A stretch of DNA of 64,000 nt from the NCBI RefSeq assembly GCF_900188125.1, contig NZ_FZOW01000006.1:124001-188000 (forward strand). The letters are read 5' to 3'. The position numbers and the translations under genes are program-made. This document shows, piece after piece, positions 7,149-15,746 of this stretch; the first letter of the stretch is position 1; each line of letters starts with the position of its first letter. This DNA is from Rhodococcoides kyotonense (lineage in GTDB: Bacteria; Actinomycetota; Actinomycetes; Mycobacteriales; Mycobacteriaceae). The notes beneath the pieces are model-generated. The model had not been told where the DNA came from. It saw only the letters and a list, made by a program, of their open reading frames with translations, and made no database searches.

Positions 7149-8942
7149 TCAGTCGCGCGGGCGCCGACCCTTGAACTTGCCGCCACCACGCGGAGGACGC
7201 CCACCGGGAGGACCCTGGTCGGGCTGGAGCTGAATCAGCACACCACTGATTCGGGTGCGCCGCAACGCTTCCACGGTTTCGTCCGCGAGATCGGCAGGCA
7301 GTTCCACGAGCGAGTGGTCGGGCCGAATACTGATGTGCCCGAAATCGCTTCGGCGTAGGCCACCTTCGTTCGCAATTGCGCCGACGATGGCACCCGGTGC
7401 GACGTGATGCCGCTTGCCGACGGCGATGCGGTACGTCGCCATCTCCTGGCCGGTCTTGCGGTGATGCGAGCTGGCCGCATCCTCGTCGAAGCTGCGGGGA
7501 GGCCGCGGCTCGCGCTTCTCGCGGGGCGCACGCGGCGGGGCCGGCGGCTCGGGCTTGAGCAGGAACTCCTCGCCGTCGCGGGACTGTACTGCCAGAGCTG
7601 CGGCGATGTCGGCGAGCGGAATGTCGTGCTCACGCTCGTAGTCCTCGATCAGCTTGCGGAACAGTCCGAGATTCTCCGAGTTCAAGCTCTCGGTGATCGA
7701 ATCGCCGAACTTCTGCACGCGCTGCGCATTGACGTCCTCGACGCTCGGCAGCTGCATCTCGGTGATGGGCTGACGCGTCGCACGCTCGATCGCCTTGAGC
7801 AGATGACGCTCCCGCGGAGCGACGAACAGCAGAGCCTCGCCCGCGCGGCCGGCGCGGCCGGTACGACCGATGCGGTGAACGTACGACTCGGTGTCGTGCG
7901 GAATGTCGTAGTTGATGACGTGCGAGATACGTTCGACGTCGAGGCCACGAGCGGCGACGTCGGTCGCGACGAGCACGTCGATCTGGCCGTTCTTGAGCTG
8001 GCCGATGGTGCGCTCACGTTGGGCCTGCACGATGTCACCGTTGATCGCCGCAGCCGAGAACCCGCGGGCCCGCAGCTTGTCGGCGAGCTCTTCGGTGGCC
8101 TGTTTGGTCCGGACGAACATGATCATCGCCTCGAACTCTTCGACCTCGAAGATTCGAGTGAGCGCCTCGAGCTTGCGCTGATGCGCGACCTGCACGTACC
8201 GCTGCGTGATGTTGGGAGCCGTCGAGGTCTTGGTCTTGACGGTGATCTCGACCGGATCGTGTAGGTACTGCTTGGAGATCTTGCGAATCGCGGGCGGCAT
8301 GGTCGCCGAGAACAATGCGACCTGCTTGTACTCGGGGGTGTCGGAGAGGATGCGTTCGACGTCGTCTTGGAAGCCCATCTTGAGCATCTCGTCGGCCTCG
8401 TCGAGAACGAGGTACTCGAGCTGCGACAGGTCGAGCGTGCCCTTTTCGAGGTGATCGATGACACGACCGGGCGTTCCGACGATGATCTGTGCGCCCTTAC
8501 GCAACCCCGACAGCTGGATGCCGTAGGCCTGGCCACCGTAGATCGGGAGGATGTGCAGGCCGGGGATGTTGGCCGCGTACTTGCCGAAGGCCTCGGCCAC
8601 CTGCAGTGCGAGCTCACGCGTCGGAGCCAGCACGAGCGCCTGCGGCACCCGGCGTTCGACGTCGAGGCGCGACAGGATCGGAATGGCGAAGGCGGCGGTC
8701 TTGCCCGTGCCGGTCTGCGCGAGTCCGACGACGTCGCTGCCGTTCATCAACGGCGGAATGGTGGCAGCCTGGATCGGCGACGGGGTTTCGTAACCGACGG
8801 CGTGGAGCGCCTTCAGAACCCTCTCGTCGATGCCGAGGTCCGCGAACGTCGCCTGTGCGTTGTCGTCGGACGAATCCGGGCTGGTGGAACTGGACTCGTC
8901 TTTCGTCACGGCGGCATCCTGGTTCGGCTCTGTTGTGCTCAT
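7149..8942 (-). CDS. deaD: DEAD-box ATP-dependent RNA helicase DeaD/CsdA
   Basis: RNA helicase of 597 residues that unwinds structured RNA during ribosome assembly, decay or cold shock. An acidic Ser/Asp-rich N-terminus is followed by the Q motif (TPSPIQ, about 53-58), Walker A AQTGTGKT (75-82), PTREL (107-111), DEAD, SAT, RGLD and HRIGRTGR, giving a complete two-RecA-domain core. After a proline-rich linker a DbpA-type RNA-binding domain (about 505-575, TYRIAVGKRHHVAPGAIVGA) precedes a basic Gly/Arg tail (GGRPPRGGGKFKGRRPRD). Single gene, convergent with the peptide gene and divergent from the phosphoribosyltransferase gene. Confidence 0.96.
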   Translation of the reverse strand: MSTTEPNQDAAVTKDESSSTSPDSSDDNAQATFADLGIDERVLKALHAVGYETPSPIQAATIPPLMNGSDVVGLAQTGTGKTAAFAIPILSRLDVERRVPQALVLAPTRELALQVAEAFGKYAANIPGLHILPIYGGQAYGIQLSGLRKGAQIIVGTPGRVIDHLEKGTLDLSQLEYLVLDEADEMLKMGFQDDVERILSDTPEYKQVALFSATMPPAIRKISKQYLHDPVEITVKTKTSTAPNITQRYVQVAHQRKLEALTRIFEVEEFEAMIMFVRTKQATEELADKLRARGFSAAAINGDIVQAQRERTIGQLKNGQIDVLVATDVAARGLDVERISHVINYDIPHDTESYVHRIGRTGRAGRAGEALLFVAPRERHLLKAIERATRQPITEMQLPSVEDVNAQRVQKFGDSITESLNSENLGLFRKLIEDYEREHDIPLADIAAALAVQSRDGEEFLLKPEPPAPPRAPREKREPRPPRSFDEDAASSHHRKTGQEMATYRIAVGKRHHVAPGAIVGAIANEGGLRRSDFGHISIRPDHSLVELPADLADETVEALRRTRISGVLIQLQPDQGPPGGRPPRGGGKFKGRRPRD

Positions 8943-9038
8943 ATACAGCCGAGTTTAGTCCCTGTCACGAACATCCTTGACCGAGTGGCCGGATTCGCCC
9001 GCGAACGACCGACCGCAGCTCTAGCGTCGAAGGCGATG

Positions 9039-9653
9039 ATGTTCACCGATCGCACCGAAGCCGGCCGGATTCTGGCGAAGGATCTGGACCGTTTCAGGGA
9101 CCGGAATCCGTTGATTCTGGCGCTCCCGCGCGGGGGCGTGCCCGTCGCCGCCGAGATCGCTTCCGCGCTCGACGCCGAGCTCGACGTGATCCCTGTCCGC
9201 AAGCTCGGGGTTCCCCATCAGCCCGAACTGGCGATGGGCGCGATCGGCGAGAACGACATCGTGATTCTCAATCAGCACGTCATCGATCGGATGCAGATCT
9301 CGGCCGACGACATCGACCTCGTTCGACGGCAGGAAGAGATCGAGCTCGTGCGTCGCGCACATCGGTGGCGGCGGCATGGGCCACGCTCACGCGTCGGCAG
9401 GCTCGCGATCGTCGTCGACGACGGGATGGCGACGGGCGCGACCGCGGAAGCCGCATGCCGCGTCGCTGCCGCCGAGGGCGCGGCCGGGATCGTGCTCGCG
9501 GTCCCGGTCGCATCCCCCGATGCCGTGGCCCGAGTCCGGCCGCTCGTGGACGAGGTCCTGTGCCGCGTCGATTCGACTCTCAGTGGCGTCGGCGCTGCGT
9601 ACGGCGATTTTCACCAGCTGACCGACGACGAAGTGACCGCCCTGCTTACGTGA
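9039..9653 (+). CDS. Type I phosphoribosyltransferase-domain protein
   Basis: About 204 residues with the type I phosphoribosyltransferase fold. The PRPP-binding motif is VVDDGMATGATAEAA, and the N-terminal LALPRGGVPVAAEIA loop is typical of the group annotated as phosphoribosyltransferases of unknown substrate. Two adjacent ATGs (9036, 9039) are possible; 9039 fits GAAGG better. A true base substrate cannot be named, and some members are fused to hydrolases or work in stress operons. Transcribed alone. Confidence 0.85.
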   Translation: MFTDRTEAGRILAKDLDRFRDRNPLILALPRGGVPVAAEIASALDAELDVIPVRKLGVPHQPELAMGAIGENDIVILNQHVIDRMQISADDIDLVRRQEEIELVRRAHRWRRHGPRSRVGRLAIVVDDGMATGATAEAACRVAAAEGAAGIVLAVPVASPDAVARVRPLVDEVLCRVDSTLSGVGAAYGDFHQLTDDEVTALLT

Positions 9654-9784
9654 TCCAATCGACACTCACAGTCGAAAATGCTGCGGATTACCGTTATTGT
9701 GCACTGCGAGTCACACATAACTCCGCACGCCAGGTCGAAAATTCGCAAACCGGACAACCATCGGTAGTGCACTACGACCCATAA

Positions 9785-9800
9785 TGTGATGAAATGCACA
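9785..9800. promoter_or_regulatory. Possible CRP/GlxR-type site upstream of the acyl-CoA ligase
   Basis: TGTGATGAAATGCACA matches the CRP/GlxR-family pattern TGTGA-N6-TCACA at 9 of 10 arm positions and lies 32 nt upstream of the GTG at 9832. The AT-rich 178-nt gap 9654-9831 contains no gene. Confidence 0.35.
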
Positions 9801-9831
9801 CCAATACGTCAGTTTTTCGGAGGGGATTCAA

Positions 9832-11619
9832 GTGCGCGAATATTCTGTGCCGGCATCGTTCACCATTCCAGACGATGCCTCGATGGCCGATACCGTGTTC
9901 CGATACGAGAAGGAGTCCCCGAACCTCGTTCCGTTCCAGCGCCTGGTCGACGGCGCGTGGAGCGACGTCACCGCGGCGCAGTTCGCGCGTGAGGTGAAGG
10001 GCGTCGCCAAGGGTCTCATCGCGTCGGGCATCGAGCTCGGCGACCGCGTCGCAATTCTTTCTGCCACTCGGTACGAGTGGGTCGTTCTGGACTACGCCAT
10101 CTGGACCGCGGGTGGCTGCACCGTCGCCATCTACGAGACGTCGTCGCCCGACCAAGCTCAGTGGATCCTCGAGGACTCGTCCACCAAGCTCCTCGTCGTC
10201 GAATCGCCCGCGCACGCCGAAGCACTGAAGGACGTCACCGAAGGTGCGGCCGAGCTGCGCGAGGTTCTGCAGATCGACGCGGGCGCTCTCGACGAACTGA
10301 CCACCCGTGGCGCCGACGTCAGCGACGACGACCTGCATGCTCGCCGTGGCCAGGTCACCGCGACGTCGCCCGCGACCTTGATCTACACGTCGGGAACCAC
10401 CGGTCGCCCCAAGGGTGTCCAGCTGACGCACTCCAACTTCTACGCCGAGACCAAGGCCGTTCAGCTCGCACTCGGCGACGCCATGAAGGAGGGCAGGCGG
10501 ACGCTGATGTTCCTGCCGATGGCCCACGTGTTCGCGCGTGCCATCTCGTTCGGCGCCTTCGAGTCGAAGACCACCGTCGGCCACACGTCCGACGTGACGA
10601 CGCTGCTCGATCAGTTCGCCCTCTTCAAGCCGAACTTCATCCTGTCGGTACCGCGTGTGTTCGAGAAGGTCTACAACTCGGCGAAGCAGAAGGCGCACGA
10701 CGGTGGCAAGGGCAAGATCTTCGACAAGGCTGCGGCTACCGCGATCGAGTGGAGCGAGGCGCAGGACAAGGGCGGCGCAGGTCTGCTGCTGAACCTCAAG
10801 CACACGGTGTTCGACAAGCTCGTCTACTCCAAGCTCCGCGCGGCGCTCGGCGGCGAATGCGACCGTGCCGTGTCCGGTGGCGCTGCGCTCGGCGCGCGTC
10901 TCGGCCACTTCTTCCGCGGCGTCGGCATCCCGGTCTACGAGGGCTACGGCCTGACGGAGACCAGCGCGGCCGTCACGGTGAACACCACCAAGGACCAGCG
11001 AGTCGGCAGTGTCGGCAAGCCCATCAACGGTCACGCCGCGAAGATCGCCGAAGACGGCGAGCTGCTGGTCAAGGGACCGGTCGTCTTCGGCGGCTACTGG
11101 CACAACGACAAGGCCACCGCCGAATCGATCGTCGACGGTTGGTTCCACACCGGTGACCTCGGATCGATCGACCAGGACGGGTTCGTCTCCATCACGGGCC
11201 GCAAGAAGGAAATCATCGTCACCGCGGGTGGCAAGAACGTCGCACCCGCTGTTCTCGAAGATGCACTGCGTGCGCACGCGCTCATCAGCCAGTGCCTCGT
11301 CGTCGGCGATGCGAAGCCGTTCATCGGCGCGCTGATCACCCTCGATCCCGAGGCGCTGCCCGGCTGGAAGGAACGCAACGGCATCACCGACGGCATCGCG
11401 TTCGCGGAACTGTCCACACACGCCGACCTCGTCGCCGAGATCGATCAGGCCGTTGCCGACGCGAACAAGAAGGTCTCCAAGGCCGAGCAGATCAAGAAGT
11501 ACAAGATCCTGGAGCTCGACTTCACCGTCGAGACCGGCGAGCTCACGCCGACGATGAAGCTCAAGCGCAACATCATCCACTCCGAGCGTGGGGCCGAGAT
11601 CGAGTCGATCTACAGCTGA
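9832..11619 (+). CDS. Long-chain acyl-CoA synthetase, FadD15-like
   Basis: AMP-dependent ligase of 595 residues that activates long-chain fatty acids to acyl-CoA via acyl-adenylate. The GTG start follows GGAGGGG. The AMP-binding signature YTSGTTGRPKG begins at about residue 185, EGYGLTETSA supplies the adenylate-binding motif and HTGDLGSIDQDGF the hinge region. The C-terminal KAEQIKKYKILELDF...TPTMKLKRN carries the catalytic lysine context. Length and the MREYSVPASF N-terminus match mycobacterial FadD15 proteins. Single gene with a possible CRP-type site in front and family B palindrome copy 2 behind. Its location apart from the catabolic region suggests general lipid metabolism. Confidence 0.93.
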   Translation: MREYSVPASFTIPDDASMADTVFRYEKESPNLVPFQRLVDGAWSDVTAAQFAREVKGVAKGLIASGIELGDRVAILSATRYEWVVLDYAIWTAGGCTVAIYETSSPDQAQWILEDSSTKLLVVESPAHAEALKDVTEGAAELREVLQIDAGALDELTTRGADVSDDDLHARRGQVTATSPATLIYTSGTTGRPKGVQLTHSNFYAETKAVQLALGDAMKEGRRTLMFLPMAHVFARAISFGAFESKTTVGHTSDVTTLLDQFALFKPNFILSVPRVFEKVYNSAKQKAHDGGKGKIFDKAAATAIEWSEAQDKGGAGLLLNLKHTVFDKLVYSKLRAALGGECDRAVSGGAALGARLGHFFRGVGIPVYEGYGLTETSAAVTVNTTKDQRVGSVGKPINGHAAKIAEDGELLVKGPVVFGGYWHNDKATAESIVDGWFHTGDLGSIDQDGFVSITGRKKEIIVTAGGKNVAPAVLEDALRAHALISQCLVVGDAKPFIGALITLDPEALPGWKERNGITDGIAFAELSTHADLVAEIDQAVADANKKVSKAEQIKKYKILELDFTVETGELTPTMKLKRNIIHSERGAEIESIYS

Positions 11620-11626
11620 TATTCGT

Positions 11627-11682
11627 CGAGATCGAAGTTGTGCACAGTATTCAGCCGATTTTCGTGCACAACTTCGATCTCG
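11627..11682. repeat. Family B palindromic repeat, copy 2
   Basis: Perfect 19-bp inverted repeat, CGAGATCGAAGTTGTGCAC (11627-11645) and its complement (11664-11682), with an 18-nt loop. It fills the gap between the convergent genes ending at 11619 (+) and 11689 (-), so it can terminate both. The outer 13 bases of each arm are identical to copy 1. Confidence 0.85.
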
Positions 11683-11688
11683 CGAGTG

Positions 11689-12303
11689 CTATACGTAGCT
11701 GAGCAGGAAATCCGCAGCCTCGAGCGACACCGTGCGATGCACCTTCTCGTGCAGTAGATCGTGGCCTGCGTTCTCGAACTCTCGCAGACGCGCGCCGGGA
11801 ACCGACGGAATCCACGCACGGACCGCGTCGATGGGTGCCATTCGGTCGTCGACTCCATGCATCGCCAGCAGCGGCACCGTCGAGGTGTTGAGGTCGGACG
11901 CCTTTCCCGTCGTCGACGTCGGCGTTCCGCACAGCACGGCCGAGACGAAATGATCCGGATCCTTGTGCAGCGCCGCGATCGCCGTCGCGGCACCGAGCGA
12001 GTGACCCATCAGTGCCATCGGAACACCCGTCCTCTCGGACCTGGCGATCTCGGCAAGTTGCAGAGCGTTGTCGGCGAGACCACCGATCTGCGACGCGTCG
12101 GACAGCTCGCCCTCGGTCAGCCCGTGGCCGACATGATCGACGGCCCACACATCGATGTTCTCTGCGTTCAGCACCCGAGCGAAGCGATGGTAGTTCCCGC
12201 TGTTCTGGCCGAGACCGTGGAGAAACACCAGAACTAGACGGGGATGTGCCGTCGTCCATGATCGATAGTGGACAGCACCGGTGACTCCTTCGAAAAACGG
12301 CAT
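11689..12303 (-). CDS. Alpha/beta hydrolase, monoacylglycerol-lipase-like
   Basis: 204-residue hydrolase. The oxyanion loop FLHGLGQNSG is near residue 28, nucleophile Ser102 lies in GHSLG (100-104), the acid is Asp152 or Asp153 (HGVDDRMAP) and the base His181 (NAGHDLLHE). The DHVGHGLTEG segment is typical of lysophospholipase/monoglyceride lipases, but the protein is some 60 residues shorter than those, so the lid region is reduced. No signal peptide. Probably a cytoplasmic lipid esterase; substrate unknown. Convergent with the acyl-CoA ligase and divergent from the nuclease-helicase gene. Confidence 0.88.
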   Translation of the reverse strand: MPFFEGVTGAVHYRSWTTAHPRLVLVFLHGLGQNSGNYHRFARVLNAENIDVWAVDHVGHGLTEGELSDASQIGGLADNALQLAEIARSERTGVPMALMGHSLGAATAIAALHKDPDHFVSAVLCGTPTSTTGKASDLNTSTVPLLAMHGVDDRMAPIDAVRAWIPSVPGARLREFENAGHDLLHEKVHRTVSLEAADFLLSYV

Positions 12304-12353
12304 TGGGCTATTTTGCCTGGTTCGGTTTCGTGTCGTTGCATTCCCCTACAGTT

Positions 12354-15300
12354 ATGCGCGTGTTCCTCCTCGACGACCAGGTTGTCTACAGCGCGAGCGA
12401 CCTCTCGGCGGCGGCCGTCTGCGAGTACGCCATGCTGCGCACGCTCGACGCACATCTGGGCCGCGTCGAGGCCGTGCGCACCGAGGCCGATCCGATGTTG
12501 GAGCGCACGTCGTCGCTCGGATTCGACCACGAACGTCGACAGTTGGAGGCGTTCCAGAAGACGTTCGGCGCCGGAGTGTCGATCATGCCGCGGCCCGAGC
12601 GCACCCGCCTCGCCTACGCAGACGCGAACGCAGCCACCATCGAGACAGCGCTGTGGGGATACGACGTCCTGTATCAGGCAACGTTCTTCGACGGCCGGTT
12701 CCTCGGTTTCTGCGACTTCCTCGTCAAGGAGGATCACGGCTACTCGGTGTACGACACCAAGTTGTCCCGGTACGCCCGCGTCCCGGCGTTGCTGCAGCTC
12801 GCCGCATATGCAGACGCGCTGGAGAGAAACGGCATCGAGGTCGCGGACTCGCTGCATCTGATGCTCGGTGACGGCACGACGACCGACCATGCGCGCAAGG
12901 ATCTGCTGCCCGTCTTCCGTCGTCAGCGAGCGCACCTCGAGGACATACTCGATCAGCACGTCGCCGACGACGCACCTGTCGACTGGGCCGATCCGAGGTA
13001 TACCGCCTGCGGCCGGTGCGACGCCTGCGAGGAACAAGTGGTCGCGCGTGACGACCTTCTTCTCGTCGCGGGACTCAGCGGCGGCCACCGTGCGCACCTG
13101 ATCGACGCGGGTATCACCACGACCAGGATGCTCGCAGCGCACGACGGCCCCGTCGACGGCATGTCGTCGCGCATGCTGACGAACCTGCGGTCACAGGCCG
13201 CTCTGCAGGCGAAACAAGCCGACAGCGGCGTCGCAGAATACGAGATCCACGACGCCGACGCACTCGGCGTCATCCCCGAGCCGGATCCGGGCGACATCTT
13301 CTTCGACTTCGAGGGCGATCCCTTGTGGGCCGAGCCTGGCTCGACCGAATGGGGCCTCGAGTACCTGTTCGGCGTGCTCGAGGTCGACGGGACCTTCCTT
13401 CCGTTCTGGGCACACGACCGCGCGCAGGAACGCCAGGCGCTCATGGATTTCCTCGAGTACGTCACTTCGCGACGCAGACAGTTCCCCGGGATGCACGTCT
13501 ACCACTACGCGGCCTACGAGAAGACCGCCCTTCTGCGGCTCGCCGGACGCTACGGCGTCGGCGAGGACATCGTCGACAATCTGTTGCGGCAGAACGTGCT
13601 CGTCGACCTGTACCCCGTGGTGCGGTCGTCGCTGCGGATCGGCGAAAGGTCCTACAGCATCAAGAAACTCGAACCGCTGTACATGCCGGCGAGCCGAGAC
13701 GGCGACGTCACCAATGCTGCCGCGTCGATCGTCGAGTACGCCAACTGGTGCGACCTACGCGACGAAGGCCGGACCGAGGAGGCAGACGCACTGCTGTCGG
13801 CGATCGCCGACTACAACGAATACGACTGTGTCTCCACAATCCGATTGCGAGATTGGTTGCTGGACAGAGCATCCGAAGCAGGTGTCGCACCCCGGCCGAT
13901 CGCCGAGATCCCGCTCGAGATCGACGACCAGGCGACGCCGCTCGAACAGTCACTCCGCGAGTTCGCAGGCATCGGTGAACGGAACGAGATCCAGCAGGCG
14001 GTCGCGCTCTACGGTGGTTCCATCGGCTACCACCGTCGGGAACGAAAGCCGTTCTGGTGGGCGCACTTCGACCGACTGCAGAAGCCCGTCGACGAATGGG
14101 CCGAAGCGGCAGACGTGTTCACGATCGAAACCGGTACGGTCGAATCCGAGTGGGCGAAGACGACGCCGCGGCAGAAATTGTTGCGACGACGTCTCCGACT
14201 GACCGGACACGGGGGCGCCGACACATCGGTGCGGCTGTTGTACGACGTGCCCGCTCCCGACGGGCTCGAACAACCGAATCCGACCTATCGAGCATGCAGC
14301 CGCGGCGACGTGGTGGAATTCGGCGACACGTTCGTGGTGGTCGAGGAGAAGCTCGTCGCGGGTGCCGACGCCTATGCCGACCTCCCGATGGCACTGGCGC
14401 CGACGTCGCCGATTCCGACGGCGAGCATGGAAGCAGCCATAGCGCTTGCGGCAGAACATGTTCAGAGCGCGCTTCCGATACTGCCTCACACTGCCGTCGC
14501 CGATCTGGTCTCGCGTTCGGCACCCAGAACTCTGTCCGGTGAGCCGCTCCCCCGGGCCACGGACAGCGACTACATCGGTGCGATCCGCGCCGCTCTCCTC
14601 GACCTGGACAACTCGTATCTTGCGGTGCAGGGCCCACCCGGGACCGGCAAGACCTATACAGCGGCGGCCGTCATCTCGTCGTTGGTCCTCGACCATCGGT
14701 GGCGGATCGGCGTTGTCGCGCAATCACATTCGGTCGTCGACAACTTGCTGCAGGGCATCGCGAAAGCCGGTGTACCGGTGGAGCTGATCGGCAAGAAGAA
14801 AGCGCCGGACGGGCTCACCGAGCTGAAAGAGGGCGACTACCCGAGCTTCGTCGCGGACGCCGCCGACGGCTGCGTCGTCGGCGGCACGGCGTGGGATTTC
14901 TCGAATGCGAAGCGTGTGGAACCGGGCGCGCTCGATCTGCTCGTCATCGACGAGGCCGGGCAGTATTCACTGGCGAACACCATCGCCGTCGCGCAGTCGT
15001 CACGAAACCTGTTGCTGCTCGGCGATCCTCAGCAGCTGCCCCAGGTGAGCCAGGGCACACACCCCGAGCCCGTCGACGAGTCGGCGCTCGGCTGGCTGTC
15101 GGCAGGCCACGGCGCGCTACCGGCGGACCGCGGTTACTTCCTCAGCCGAACGTGGCGCATGCATCCCGATCTGTGCGCACCTGTCTCCGCCCTGTCCTAC
15201 GAGGGAAAACTCTTCTCCAACGAAGCGCACACGCTACAGCGCACCCTCGTCGGCCTTCGTCCAGGTCTGCACACCGTCTACGTCGAGCATCACGCGAACA

Positions 15301-15746
15301 CCACGGACTCCCCTGAGGAGGCCGACGAGATCCGTCGACAGATCGAGAAGCTGCTCGGTGCGCAGTGGACCGATCCCAAGACCCACGACGGCAGCCGCGG
15401 ACTCGAGCCCACCGACTTCATCGTCGTCGCTCCGTACAACGCCCAGGTGAACCGCATTCGCGAACATCTCGACGACGCCGGACTGGACGACGTTCTCGTC
15501 GGTACCGTCGACAAGTTCCAGGGACGTGAGGCGCCCATCGCGATCGTGTCGATGACCGCGTCGAACCTCGGTGAATCACCCCGTGGCGCAGGCTTTCTGC
15601 TGTCGAAGAACCGGCTCAACGTCGCGATCTCGCGCGGACAGTGGGCCGCGTTGCTCGTACAGTCGTCGACGTTGACGCAGTATCTCCCGTCGACACCGGA
15701 CGGCCTCGAAATGCTGGGCGCATTCATGGCGCTCAGCGACGGCTAA
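12354..15746 (+). CDS. TM0106-family Fe-S RecB-like nuclease / exonuclease / superfamily I helicase fusion
   Basis: 1130-residue multi-domain DNA/RNA-processing protein. Residues 1-230 form a Cas4/RecB-like PD-(D/E)XK nuclease: Asp121, Asp134-x-Lys136 (YDTKL), the LLQLAAYADAL helix, and four cysteines placed like a Cas4/AddB [4Fe-4S] cluster, Cys23 and then Cys219, Cys222, Cys225 (CGRCDAC). About 300-520 is a DnaQ/YprB-type exonuclease (FFDFEGDP, YHYAAYEKTALL, YNEYDC). The C-terminal half is a UPF1/DNA2-type helicase with Walker A GPPGTGKT (760-767), DEAGQ, GDPQQLPQ and VGTVDKFQGRE. The ATG at 12354 has a poor ribosome-binding site; an in-frame start at 12303 would run into the divergent gene. 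Likely DNA repair or nucleic-acid defence, not established. Confidence 0.85.
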   Translation: MRVFLLDDQVVYSASDLSAAAVCEYAMLRTLDAHLGRVEAVRTEADPMLERTSSLGFDHERRQLEAFQKTFGAGVSIMPRPERTRLAYADANAATIETALWGYDVLYQATFFDGRFLGFCDFLVKEDHGYSVYDTKLSRYARVPALLQLAAYADALERNGIEVADSLHLMLGDGTTTDHARKDLLPVFRRQRAHLEDILDQHVADDAPVDWADPRYTACGRCDACEEQVVARDDLLLVAGLSGGHRAHLIDAGITTTRMLAAHDGPVDGMSSRMLTNLRSQAALQAKQADSGVAEYEIHDADALGVIPEPDPGDIFFDFEGDPLWAEPGSTEWGLEYLFGVLEVDGTFLPFWAHDRAQERQALMDFLEYVTSRRRQFPGMHVYHYAAYEKTALLRLAGRYGVGEDIVDNLLRQNVLVDLYPVVRSSLRIGERSYSIKKLEPLYMPASRDGDVTNAAASIVEYANWCDLRDEGRTEEADALLSAIADYNEYDCVSTIRLRDWLLDRASEAGVAPRPIAEIPLEIDDQATPLEQSLREFAGIGERNEIQQAVALYGGSIGYHRRERKPFWWAHFDRLQKPVDEWAEAADVFTIETGTVESEWAKTTPRQKLLRRRLRLTGHGGADTSVRLLYDVPAPDGLEQPNPTYRACSRGDVVEFGDTFVVVEEKLVAGADAYADLPMALAPTSPIPTASMEAAIALAAEHVQSALPILPHTAVADLVSRSAPRTLSGEPLPRATDSDYIGAIRAALLDLDNSYLAVQGPPGTGKTYTAAAVISSLVLDHRWRIGVVAQSHSVVDNLLQGIAKAGVPVELIGKKKAPDGLTELKEGDYPSFVADAADGCVVGGTAWDFSNAKRVEPGALDLLVIDEAGQYSLANTIAVAQSSRNLLLLGDPQQLPQVSQGTHPEPVDESALGWLSAGHGALPADRGYFLSRTWRMHPDLCAPVSALSYEGKLFSNEAHTLQRTLVGLRPGLHTVYVEHHANTTDSPEEADEIRRQIEKLLGAQWTDPKTHDGSRGLEPTDFIVVAPYNAQVNRIREHLDDAGLDDVLVGTVDKFQGREAPIAIVSMTASNLGESPRGAGFLLSKNRLNVAISRGQWAALLVQSSTLTQYLPSTPDGLEMLGAFMALSDG

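Noticed and set aside
9772..11580. 602-codon minus-strand frame opposite the acyl-CoA ligase
   Set aside because: Composition is a shadow of the GC-rich ligase gene; no ribosome-binding site and no domain.
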